Assembly (NCBI GenBank): GCA_029261795.1
Contig: JAJDAP010000123.1
Coordinates: 1-32,671 of the forward strand
Source: Deltaproteobacteria bacterium
Lineage (GTDB): Bacteria; Myxococcota_A; UBA9160; UBA6930
DNA: 32,671 bases
Reading direction: 5' to 3'
The position numbers and the translations under genes were made by a program. The notes below the pieces were generated by a model. It was not told the DNA's origin. It made no database searches and saw only the letters and a program-made list of their open reading frames with translations. Below are positions 9,361 through 16,742 of the stretch, one piece after another (position 1 is the stretch's first letter; each line of letters begins with the position of its first letter).

Positions 9361-9873
9361 TTAGAGATCGCGCTCCATCACGTCCATGAAGGGCTCGAAG
9401 CCGAGCTCGCGCCAGAAGGCCTGGCCCGCCAGGTTGCGCTGCGCGACCTGCAGGATCACGCGCCCGGCGCCACGCCTACGGATCCATTCGAGCGCGGATT
9501 CGACGAGCGCCCGGCCAATGCCGCTGCGGCGATGCTCGGGGCGGATCCAGGTGTCCTCGATGCGCCCGCGTGCGGTTTCATGGAAGAAACCCGGGCGGGT
9601 CGCGAAAGTGGCCATCAAGAAGCCGACGGGGCTACCCGCCTCGGTCTCCGCGATGCGGATCAGGAAGTTCCCTCGTGGCTCGGCGTCGAAAGCGCGCTCG
9701 AACATCGCGCCATACTCGTCGTGGGCGCCCGGCTCTACGCCAAACATCCCGCCCCACTCCGACTGCTCTTCCACGAACGAGCGGAACATCTCTGCCAGCA
9801 GGTCCCGATCCCGGCGAAGCGCCTCGCGGATTCGATAGCCCGCCGGAAGATCGAAACCCTGCGGCGTCGGCAC
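9361..9873 (-). CDS. GNAT-family N-acetyltransferase
   Basis: 170 residues from a GTG at 9873, which has GGAAG about eight bases upstream and lies two bases after the thyX stop; the longer open frame upstream is a shadow of thyX. Acetyl-CoA-binding motif A is clear: the IEDTWIRPEHRRSGIGRAL segment with R-R-x-G-I-G-R, then helix VESALEWIRRRGAGRVIL, motif B (VAQRNLAGQAFWRELGFEP) and a terminal MERDL strand. The central VGFLMATFATRPGFFHE strand-helix is normal for the family. The acceptor cannot be told from sequence; small-molecule or protein N-acetylation are both open. The near-overlap with thyX implies co-translation. Confidence 0.88.
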   Translation of the reverse strand: MPTPQGFDLPAGYRIREALRRDRDLLAEMFRSFVEEQSEWGGMFGVEPGAHDEYGAMFERAFDAEPRGNFLIRIAETEAGSPVGFLMATFATRPGFFHETARGRIEDTWIRPEHRRSGIGRALVESALEWIRRRGAGRVILQVAQRNLAGQAFWRELGFEPFMDVMERDL

Positions 9874-9875
9874 CC

Positions 9876-11426
9876 TCAGATCTTCCGCGTGATGTCCGGA
9901 AAGGTCTTCCAGACCGGCACGCCGCAGAAGTGCGAGCCTTCGGTGCAACGCGGCGAGATGTTCCGGCTGCGCACCGCGCAGGGCGGACCCACGTGCTTCA
10001 TCAGCTGGGGATGCACGGCGCGAACCTGTGCGATCTCGTCCATCGATGCCTCGTAGATTTCGCGCTGGGCGTTCAGACAGGTCCGCATCGTCCACTTGTG
10101 GATCTGGTGAAGCAGACTGCCGCTCTCTTCGAAGCGAACCGCCAACGCGTTCGGCAACAGATAGAGCGCGAGCTCCGGCGCAACACCGAGACGGAGCAAT
10201 TCGTTTCGTGCGTGCCACTGGGCCTGGACGGTCTCTTCGAAGACCGCGTGGGCGCCGGCATGGCCCGCGATCAGGTCGGGTTCGATCACGTCCGGTGCAC
10301 CAGGCACGGTACGCGTGAGTAACGGGCGCGAGCCCGGAACCATGCGGTGGCGTTGGTCCTGGGAATCTGCGGTGTGGGAGAGCTTCTTGCGGAACGTGTA
10401 ACTCGCGTGATTGAGCACGCGCATCAGCGGCGAATGCGCCGATACGTTCATCCGGTCGAGCCGGTAGCGGTTCTTCGCAGGGTGAAGCACCAGCTCGATG
10501 GCGTCCTCGTCGGTAAGATCCTGGCGACCCAGAACGTGGCGAACGCTGCCGGCAATGACCTCGGGGCCACGCGCACTCCAATCGATGAGCCGCGCGCTGC
10601 GGCCGTCGAGCGACTTGTCGAAGGCTTCGATCTGAACCGGATCGCCCAGCCCGGCAGGCTGCGCCTGGAACTCGAGTACGGCCTCTTCCTCGAGAGGTCC
10701 CTCGCCGATCACGTCGAAGAAGTTCGGATCGAGCTTGTGGACCTCGTGCACCATCCGCTCGACGACCACGCGAGCTTCCGTCGGCGCGTCATTCACCGCG
10801 AGCATCCGATGCAGCCGGTGCAGGGTGATCCCCGAGATCGTGTAGACCATGGCGGTATGACACGCGATCGGAATCACGTAACGCGCGGTCTCGATCGCCT
10901 TCTTCTCGGCCTCGCGGCGCACGCTGCGGCCGAAGGCCTTTCCGACGCGATCCTTCAGGCGCCAGAGATCCGAGAGGATCTCCATCACGACCGGATCGAG
11001 ATGCGTGTTCAGCTCTCCGTAGGAGCGCCATGCCTCACTGACCGATTTCTCGTAGATCTCGCGTGCTTCGCCCCCGAGTGACACCGGAATGTGTGCCTCT
11101 GGCTCGCCGAGCTTCACATAACGTTGGCTCTGTTGCTCCGTGTTGTAGAACGGGAAGCTGTGCAGGAAGGACCACACCAACTGGCGCGAGATCCCCGAGA
11201 GCGAGAACTCGAAGGTCGCGTGTTGATACACCGTATGGTGTCCGCCCTCGAAGGTCAGCGGCCCGATTCGTTCCCGTTGGCCGTCGGTGACCTCGTCGGC
11301 GCCGATCACGCGAGGGGAATAACAGGTGCGTGCGGCTGCGATGGCATCGTCGTACGGAGCGTCGAACCAGTTGCGAAGCCGAACCTGCGGCCCTTCGTCC
11401 CTCACGTCTCGAACCGCGTCGCCCAA
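9876..11426 (-). CDS. thyX: Double-domain ThyX-like (FAD-dependent thymidylate synthase superfamily) protein
   Basis: 516 residues, about twice a normal ThyX (~220-250). Residues ~15-245 form one ThyX-like domain (HHTVYQHATFEFSLSGISRQL, then YNTEQQSQRY ending at Tyr103, then ARYVIPIACHTAMVYT and RMLAVNDAPTEAR). Residues ~305-480 form a second (HSPLMRVLNHASYTF, then RHR at 359-361, LLPNALAVRF and the R-x4-AQREI segment). The canonical RHR-x7-SxRY signature is split: domain 1 keeps SxRY but not RHR, and domain 2 has RHR but no SxRY. The C-terminal ~40 residues contain three Cys and one His (GPPC, RCTEGSHFC). The start is TTG at 11426, with a strong GGGGGAG upstream. It may make dTMP from dUMP with FAD and methylene-tetrahydrofolate, but activity is uncertain with this motif layout. 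Confidence 0.85.
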   Translation of the reverse strand: MGDAVRDVRDEGPQVRLRNWFDAPYDDAIAAARTCYSPRVIGADEVTDGQRERIGPLTFEGGHHTVYQHATFEFSLSGISRQLVWSFLHSFPFYNTEQQSQRYVKLGEPEAHIPVSLGGEAREIYEKSVSEAWRSYGELNTHLDPVVMEILSDLWRLKDRVGKAFGRSVRREAEKKAIETARYVIPIACHTAMVYTISGITLHRLHRMLAVNDAPTEARVVVERMVHEVHKLDPNFFDVIGEGPLEEEAVLEFQAQPAGLGDPVQIEAFDKSLDGRSARLIDWSARGPEVIAGSVRHVLGRQDLTDEDAIELVLHPAKNRYRLDRMNVSAHSPLMRVLNHASYTFRKKLSHTADSQDQRHRMVPGSRPLLTRTVPGAPDVIEPDLIAGHAGAHAVFEETVQAQWHARNELLRLGVAPELALYLLPNALAVRFEESGSLLHQIHKWTMRTCLNAQREIYEASMDEIAQVRAVHPQLMKHVGPPCAVRSRNISPRCTEGSHFCGVPVWKTFPDITRKI

Positions 11427-11624
11427 ACGATCTCCCCCGGACCCTTAACTCTACTGGGACCCCCTCACCGAGCCAGCCCCGCGCCGCCGACAGCGCCGAG
11501 ACTGCGTCCCATTTGCCGCCGAGCCGGGCGGCGACAGGAGCGATCCGCGCCAGGGTTTGGGAATACTTTTTCTCACGACGCGGTAATCGTCGGCACAAAC
11601 GCGGCAATCGGCCGCCCCAGACGG

Positions 11625-11662
11625 GGCGATTCTGTGCCCGGAGGGCGATCGTCTGAATCGCC
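11625..11662. promoter_or_regulatory. Candidate activator-binding dyad (enhancer-like) upstream of a sigma-54 promoter
   Basis: A perfect 8-base inverted repeat, GGCGATTC at 11625-11632 and GAATCGCC at 11655-11662, separated by 22 bases. A nested dyad CAGACG (11618-11623) and CGTCTG (11650-11655), and a repeated GGGCGAT (11624 and 11643), overlap it. The centre is about 110 bases upstream of the predicted transcription start. That is the usual place for an NtrC-family enhancer, so the activator encoded at 13771 is the obvious candidate ligand (inference). Confidence 0.4.
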
Positions 11663-11726
11663 TATAACCCTTGATTCTGGGCCTCTCGGCCGGGATCTGC
11701 GCCCCCGACCGCGTGGCGCGAACAGC

Positions 11727-11743
11727 TTGGCACGCGGTTTGCG
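11727..11743 (+). promoter_or_regulatory. Sigma-54 (RpoN) promoter for the kinase-like gene
   Basis: TTGGCACGCGGTTTGCG matches the TGGCACG-N4-TTGC consensus exactly, with the essential GG and GC doublets in correct spacing. The start point would be near 11754, giving a leader of about 70 bases to the TTG at 11824. The NtrC-type activator two genes along would be expected to act here, suggesting autoregulation of the pair. Confidence 0.72.
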
Positions 11744-11823
11744 CCGGTTGTCCGTTCTAGGCTCGCCCAGAGCCTGGCTGGTGAAAGACAATCGAAGCAG
11801 AGCTAGAGGCTGAAGAACCCGTC

Positions 11824-13647
11824 TTGGAATCACTGTGGATCGTGCATGACGAGGGACCGGCGCGTGCTGCCATCGCGCGGCTCGCCGGGATTTCGCCCAC
11901 CTGGTCCGGCAGCGTGGCTGCGGCCGGGGCCAGAATCGCGAACCAGGACGCGGCGCCCGAGGTCGTGATCCTTGGTTTGCCGGGGCGGCTCGATGATGCC
12001 CTGGCCTCGGCGGGTCACATCGCGCGGGAACACCCGGAAGTGCGCTGGGTGCTGTTGCACCCTCGCAGCGCGGATGTGGCACTGCTCGAGCGCCGCTTCG
12101 CCGCATTCGATCCGACCCTTTTGCGCTGGCCGCCCGCCGCGCCAAGCCTACGCCGCGCGCTCCAGCAAAGGCCCGGTGCGACCGCTTCGGAGCCGGCACT
12201 GGCCGGTCGCCGGCAGCGGGAGGCGCTGGTACGACGTTTCAGTCGGAGCTTCGGCGATCTCGACCTTCCCAGCCCGATGGGCGATGGCAGCCCGCTGCTG
12301 ATCATCGGCGAACCGGGCACGGGTCGGCTCTTGATGGCCCGGGTGGTTCACGCGCTGGCCGAGCGCTCGAGTCGCTTCGTGCACGTGGCCTGCGAGGCCG
12401 GCTCGGATCTGGCGTCGCTCAGCCAGCAGCTCGAGGCTCTCGACGGCGAGCCGGCAACGCTTTGCCTGGAGCATCCGGAAAGTCTTTCGAACGCGCTCCA
12501 ACGCGAGCTGCGTGGTTGGATCGAACTCGGTCCCCCCAACATCGGCATCGACCCCGATGCGCTGCGCTGGATCGGACTCGTGGACGAAACTGCCGAGGCG
12601 ATGCTGGAACCGGGGCTCGCCCAGGTGCTGTCGAGCTTGGAGATCCGAATTCCGCCTTTGCGCCAACGCCCCGGCACTGCTGGGAGGTTCGCCGAGGCCT
12701 GGCTCGATGAATGGTGTCACACCCACCGCGCGGCCTCTCGACCCCTCGACGCTGGCGCTCTCGCAGCGCTCGACGGCGACGCTTGGCCCGGCAACCTGCG
12801 CGAGCTCGAAGAAACGCTGCGACGCGCGGCATCCAGCCCTGGCGACGGCGCCATCTCGGCCAGCGACCTCGGCATCCCCGCCGGCACAGCGCCGCTGGCC
12901 GAGGCCCGGGAAGCCTTGGTCGCCCCGTCGACGAGACCCGCGATCGAACCGGTGGAAGCTGAGCGCGCGCCCGAAACCGCCGAGCGCCTGGCCCCGGCGG
13001 TCGAATTCCGCGTGCCCGTTCTTGCCCGGGCCCTGAGCCACGAGCTCCGAAACCCGATGGTGAGCCTGCAGACCTTCGCGCAACTCCTGCCCGAGCGGGG
13101 CGACGACCCGAGCTTCCAGAACGAGTTCCGCTACCAGGTCGAGCGCGACCTGGCGCGCATCGATGGCCGCCTCGCGCGCCTCAGCGAGTACGGCGAGCTA
13201 CGTCAGGCCGAGGCCAAGCCCGTCAACGTCTGCGCGCTGGTGGAGCTGCTGCTCGATGAGTGCCGCAGCGTGATTACCGAACGCCACCTGCTGGTACTTC
13301 GAGAGCTGGAGGACGAGCGGCCGGAAGCGCTGGGCGACCCGGACAGGCTGCGATTCGCCTTCTCGGCACTGCTGGACGCCGCCTTCGAGGCCGTTGCGGA
13401 CGGTGCCGATCTCTACGTGGCCTGCCGCCATCACCCGCGCGGCCTCGACGATGGGCCGGCGATGCGCGTGCTCGTTCGCTTCCACGCCGAGCACGCGCCG
13501 CTATCGATGCCAGGCGAGGCGGGCGAGCTGGAGCTGTCGTTGTTGCTGGCCCGCGACACCCTGGAAGCCCTTGGCGGGAAGCTCACGATGGACTCCACCG
13601 AGGCGGACGAGCGGGTTCTCTTGATCGATCTGCCGGCACCGAACTAG
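11824..13647 (+). CDS. Chimeric sensor: pseudo-receiver, degenerate sigma-54-type AAA+ domain and degenerate histidine kinase
   Basis: 607 residues from a TTG at 11824. Residues 1-115 look like a receiver without its key residues (IVHDEG at the acidic pocket, GLPGR where the phospho-Asp should be, RWPP instead of KPF). Residues ~135-355 follow an NtrC-type AAA+ domain but lack the GAFTGA loop: Walker A is GEPGTGR (162-168, Arg replacing Lys), the Walker B region reads LCLEHPES instead of LFLDEIGE, while WPGNLRELEETLRRA is intact. Residues ~395-460 are a HisKA helix pair with His406 in LSHELRNPM. The C-terminal HATPase keeps the fold outline (DPDRLRFAFSALLDAAFEAV, DTLEALGG) but lacks the N-box asparagines, the G1 Asp and the G2 glycines. 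No membrane segment, so cytosolic. It is probably a scaffold, phosphotransfer or phosphatase partner of the next gene's product. ATP hydrolysis looks unlikely. Confidence 0.85.
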   Translation: MESLWIVHDEGPARAAIARLAGISPTWSGSVAAAGARIANQDAAPEVVILGLPGRLDDALASAGHIAREHPEVRWVLLHPRSADVALLERRFAAFDPTLLRWPPAAPSLRRALQQRPGATASEPALAGRRQREALVRRFSRSFGDLDLPSPMGDGSPLLIIGEPGTGRLLMARVVHALAERSSRFVHVACEAGSDLASLSQQLEALDGEPATLCLEHPESLSNALQRELRGWIELGPPNIGIDPDALRWIGLVDETAEAMLEPGLAQVLSSLEIRIPPLRQRPGTAGRFAEAWLDEWCHTHRAASRPLDAGALAALDGDAWPGNLRELEETLRRAASSPGDGAISASDLGIPAGTAPLAEAREALVAPSTRPAIEPVEAERAPETAERLAPAVEFRVPVLARALSHELRNPMVSLQTFAQLLPERGDDPSFQNEFRYQVERDLARIDGRLARLSEYGELRQAEAKPVNVCALVELLLDECRSVITERHLLVLRELEDERPEALGDPDRLRFAFSALLDAAFEAVADGADLYVACRHHPRGLDDGPAMRVLVRFHAEHAPLSMPGEAGELELSLLLARDTLEALGGKLTMDSTEADERVLLIDLPAPN

Positions 13648-13770
13648 AACGCTCAGAACTCCCCGACCGAGCGACGTGCAGCGCGGCCGAGGGGGAGATC
13701 GGCTCTCGCCCAGGAACCTCCCGCGATCATCGCGCTCGCGCGCGCGCCGATCGCTCGCTATGACCCGCCC

Positions 13771-15135
13771 ATGCCGCGCGTCCTCGTGGTCGATGACGAG
13801 ACAGGAGTCCGCGAGTCCCTGCGCATGCTCCTGAAGGACGATTGCGAAGTCGTCACGGCCGACAGTGCCGACGCCGGCCTCCGCGCGCTGGAAGAGATGC
13901 CCGCCGATCTCGTGATTCTCGATCTGGTGATGCCCGGCAAGAGTGGCCTCGACTTCCTGGCGGAGCTTCAAGAACAGCTCGAGCCGCCGCCCGTGATCGT
14001 GCTGACTGCTACCAAGACCGTTTCCACCGCCGTCGAGGCGATGAAGCGTGGCGCCAGCGACTACGTGACCAAACCGTTCGAAGTCGAAGCGCTGCGCATC
14101 AAGGTGCGCCACACGCTCGAGTACCGGGCCTTGCGGCGTGAGGTCGTGCGCCTCAGCGACGAATTGGAAGAGCGGAGCCAGTTCGGCGACCTGATCGGCC
14201 ACGGCGCCGCCATGCGTGATGTCTTCCGCACCCTCGAACGCGTGGCCCAGAGCGAAGCCACCGTTCTGGTTCGCGGCGAAAGTGGCACCGGAAAGGAGCT
14301 GGCAGCGCGTGCCATTCACGATTTCGGCCCGCGCTCGGGCGCGCGATTCGTCCCGGTCAACTGCGCCGCCATCCCGGAGACCTTGATGGAGAGCGAATTG
14401 TTCGGCCACGAACGCGGCGCTTTCACCGATGCTCATGAACGGCGGATCGGTAAGTTCGAGCAGGCGAACGGCGGGACGCTATTCCTCGACGAGATCGGCG
14501 AACTCGCACCTGCGCCGCAGGCGAAATTGCTGCGCGCACTCCAGGAACGTGTCGTCGAGCGCGTCGGCGGCGGGCAGCCGATCGCGGTCGACGCGAGGAT
14601 CATCGCTGCAACCAACCGGGACCTGGAGGAAGAAGTCCGTGCCGGTCGCTTCCGCGAAGATCTCTACTACCGGATCCACGTCGTGCCGGTCGAACTTCCC
14701 GCCCTACGAGAACGGCGCGAAGACGTTCGCCCGCTGGCGGAGACCTTCCTGGCGCGACATGCCGAGGACAACACGAACACGCCGACGCGATTCTCCCGGG
14801 CCGCGATGGGTGCTCTCGAACGCCACGATTGGCCGGGGAACGTTCGCGAGCTCGAGAACGCCATCGAGCGCGCCGTTACCCTCGCGGATGGCGAGTGCGT
14901 CGATCTCGCGGACCTGCCGGACCCGATCGTGCGGGCCGGCCGAACCGACGAGTTACGCAACGGGCTCCAACGTGGCGAGGTCGGCCTCGAAGAGACGGTC
15001 GCCCGGTTCGAGCAGGATCTGCTCCGCGACGCCCTCGATCGCTACGATTGGAACCAGACCCGCGCGGCCGCCGGCCTCGGGATCACGCGCAGACAGCTCA
15101 AGCTCAAGATCGACAAGCACAAGCTCGGCGACTGA
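13771..15135 (+). CDS. NtrC-family sigma-54-dependent response regulator
   Basis: 454 residues: receiver (VVDDE, Asp51 in ILDLVMPG, Lys in VTKPFEVEAL), AAA+ domain ~140-375 and a Fis-type helix-turn-helix at the C-terminus (NQTRAAAGLGITRRQLKLKI). The ATPase is intact: Walker A GESGTGKE at 169-176, Walker B GGTLFLDEIGEL, an arginine-finger region (FREDLYYRIHV) and sensor II WPGNVRELENAIERAV. The sigma-54 contact loop is GAFTDA (216-221), a known natural variant of GAFTGA. It lies 123 bases after the kinase-like gene, on the same strand, and is its evident partner. The probable targets include the sigma-54 promoter at 11727. The ATG at 13771 has no good Shine-Dalgarno, but the receiver starts at residue 3. 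Confidence 0.94.
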   Translation: MPRVLVVDDETGVRESLRMLLKDDCEVVTADSADAGLRALEEMPADLVILDLVMPGKSGLDFLAELQEQLEPPPVIVLTATKTVSTAVEAMKRGASDYVTKPFEVEALRIKVRHTLEYRALRREVVRLSDELEERSQFGDLIGHGAAMRDVFRTLERVAQSEATVLVRGESGTGKELAARAIHDFGPRSGARFVPVNCAAIPETLMESELFGHERGAFTDAHERRIGKFEQANGGTLFLDEIGELAPAPQAKLLRALQERVVERVGGGQPIAVDARIIAATNRDLEEEVRAGRFREDLYYRIHVVPVELPALRERREDVRPLAETFLARHAEDNTNTPTRFSRAAMGALERHDWPGNVRELENAIERAVTLADGECVDLADLPDPIVRAGRTDELRNGLQRGEVGLEETVARFEQDLLRDALDRYDWNQTRAAAGLGITRRQLKLKIDKHKLGD

Positions 15136-15156
15136 AGCGGCTCGCGGATCGCCTGA

Positions 15157-15675
15157 CTAGCGAATCCATCCCGGCAGACAACCGGCGCGACGACACTCCT
15201 CTTCGAGCCCCTCGGCCAGATAGTGCTCGGCGCGTTCCACCGTCTGCACGGCAGCGGCGTGGTCTTCCTTGACGAGATGACAGGGGTATCCCGAGCGAAT
15301 GCCCGTATCGTCATCCTCGACGTAGAGCTCGGCGCCTCGATTGCAGGCCGTCACCATTCGTTGGAGGTAGCCGAGCCGAGCACGACCCTCGCGGAGCGCG
15401 GCCTCTGCTTCGAGCTTCTTCTGGAGCCACTGCCCTCGCTCGGAATCCGCGAACCCGGGCGATGCCGTGGGCCCAGGGCGCCGCGAAGCCGGTGGCGTGG
15501 AACGCTCCACACTCTGCACCTGACCCTGTAGATCATGGGCCTTCTTGCCCGGGCATTGGGACGGGTCGCTCGTATACAAGGTCTTGCCGTCGCTGCCCTT
15601 GCATTTGTACATCTCCGCTGCTGCCGGGCTCGCGGCTGACAGCGAGAGAAGAATCAGGATCGCGACCAGACGCAT
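15157..15675 (-). CDS. Exported DUF4124-domain protein
   Basis: 172 residues. A signal peptide (MRLVAILILLSLSAASPAAA, cleavage after AAA) leads directly into a DUF4124-like segment, EMYKCKGSDGKTLYTSDPSQCPG, a short beta unit common in proteobacterial envelope proteins. A helical charged region follows (ERGQWLQKKLEAEAALREGRARLGYL), then a Cys-containing C-terminus; six Cys in the mature protein suggest periplasmic disulphides. Its start lies one base after the stop of the upstream protease-like gene, so the two are co-translated. Function unknown. It ends 21 bases from the convergent NtrC-type gene. Confidence 0.82.
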   Translation of the reverse strand: MRLVAILILLSLSAASPAAAEMYKCKGSDGKTLYTSDPSQCPGKKAHDLQGQVQSVERSTPPASRRPGPTASPGFADSERGQWLQKKLEAEAALREGRARLGYLQRMVTACNRGAELYVEDDDTGIRSGYPCHLVKEDHAAAVQTVERAEHYLAEGLEEECRRAGCLPGWIR

Positions 15676-15676
15676 C

Positions 15677-16528
15677 TCAGTTCCTCCATGCTTGAGGCAC
15701 GCCGGCGAGGTCGGCCTCGTCCTCGAGGGCGGCTAGCCGTTCATGGAGCGCTTCCAGTTTCTCGGCGAACTGTCGCCGGCGAGATTCTCTCGCGAACGCG
15801 TTGTGCTCGAGATATGTCTCCAGCTCGGATACGCGATTGTGGGTTTCCGCGAAGCGCTTTCGCCATTCGCGTTCGGGAATTCCGGAGCGCATACCCGGAT
15901 TCGGAATAAGGGTGATCATCTGGGCGGCTGGATCGATCTGGAACGTGAAATTGTTGAAGAAGGATCCGCCTAGCAACCCGACCTGCATGTTCTCGTTGAT
16001 ACTGCCGCGCACGCCTTCGACGCGCACGTCGCCAACCTGAACCGAATCGAGACGGACCAGCGGTTGCCGAACCAGACCGTTCGCGGTCTGATAGGTCGCG
16101 CGCGGCGTGTCGGCGTCGATCTCGATTCCGGCGGCTGAGGCGACATGTCCCGGGACGGCAACGTCACTGGCACCGGTGTCGACGATGAATGGCGCCGTCG
16201 TTCGATCGTTGATCTGGACGTAGACCCACATCGCCGAGCCACGCATTTCGAACGGCATCTCGAGTGGGCGACCCGCCTTTGGGGTGCGGTGGCGCGTGCC
16301 ACTCCCGCGTGCGGGCGGGGCGACGTTCTCGAAAGTCTGTACCTGGTGGCGGCGTACCCGGTGCTGGGAGAGCTCGGCCTCCTTGCGATGCTCGTCCGGA
16401 ACCTGGCTGAAATCCTGACTGAAGTGGACCCGACCCTCGAGATCGGTCCATTGGTAGATCTCGGCGCCCGCGCGGCCCGAAGCCAGGGAAACCAGAATCA
16501 CGGCGATGAGCGTGCGGACGGCATTCAT
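15677..16528 (-). CDS. Exported retropepsin-like aspartic protease with N-terminal DUF4124 unit
   Basis: 283 residues from the ATG at 16528; the open frame extends upstream to 16852 but only this ATG gives a signal peptide (MNAVRTLIAVILVSLASGRAGA), and the extension would overlap the divergent gene. After the signal is a DUF4124-like unit (EIYQWTDLEGRVHFSQDFSQVP). Residues ~100-210 form a single retropepsin-like half: the MPFEMRGSAMWVYVQIN strand, catalytic FIVDTGASDVAVP, and VGLLGGSFFNNFTFQID, where the GLLGGSF strand matches the family's conserved ILGxxFL. The C-terminus is a coiled coil (RVSELETYLEHNAFARESRRRQF onward). One catalytic Asp per chain means a homodimer is expected. It is operonic with the DUF4124 gene that starts 1 base after its stop. 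The substrate is unknown. Confidence 0.85.
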   Translation of the reverse strand: MNAVRTLIAVILVSLASGRAGAEIYQWTDLEGRVHFSQDFSQVPDEHRKEAELSQHRVRRHQVQTFENVAPPARGSGTRHRTPKAGRPLEMPFEMRGSAMWVYVQINDRTTAPFIVDTGASDVAVPGHVASAAGIEIDADTPRATYQTANGLVRQPLVRLDSVQVGDVRVEGVRGSINENMQVGLLGGSFFNNFTFQIDPAAQMITLIPNPGMRSGIPEREWRKRFAETHNRVSELETYLEHNAFARESRRRQFAEKLEALHERLAALEDEADLAGVPQAWRN

Positions 16529-16742
16529 CCAAGGGTGGATCGGCCCCTCTCGCCGCGATCTTGAGTCGCCGAACACTGCCGAGGCTCGCTCTGGTGACTC
16601 CTCGCGGGGGGCGGTTTCGTTGCGGTGTTCAGATTGGAACAGTTGGCGAAACATCAACAAAATGGGTGACTTGGCGGGAATCGAGAGCTCGGTGGGTTCG
16701 TGACGGAACAGTTCTACGAGTTCCAGGCGATCGGCGGCATGG
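16529..16742. other. 214-base divergent intergenic region
   Basis: It lies between the retropepsin-like gene (minus) and the HD-GYP regulator (plus) and must hold both promoters. A slightly AT-richer patch around 16640-16670 is the likely core. I see no convincing -35/-10 pair, no sigma-54 motif and no RNA gene. Confidence 0.5.

Larger units (their letters stand above)
11427..11823. other. 397-base divergent intergenic regulatory region
   Basis: No gene is supported here. It separates the minus-strand thyX-like gene from the plus-strand kinase-like gene. It contains the thyX Shine-Dalgarno at its left edge, an AT-richer patch near 11555-11575 (GGGAATACTTTTTCTC), a dyad at 11625-11662 and a sigma-54 promoter at 11727-11743, listed separately. 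Short frames that cross it show no family resemblance. Confidence 0.7.

Noticed and set aside
9874..10581. Upstream extension of the acetyltransferase frame (apparent 406-residue protein)
   Set aside because: It overlaps thyX completely and has no domain; the GTG at 9873 with a Shine-Dalgarno is a better start.
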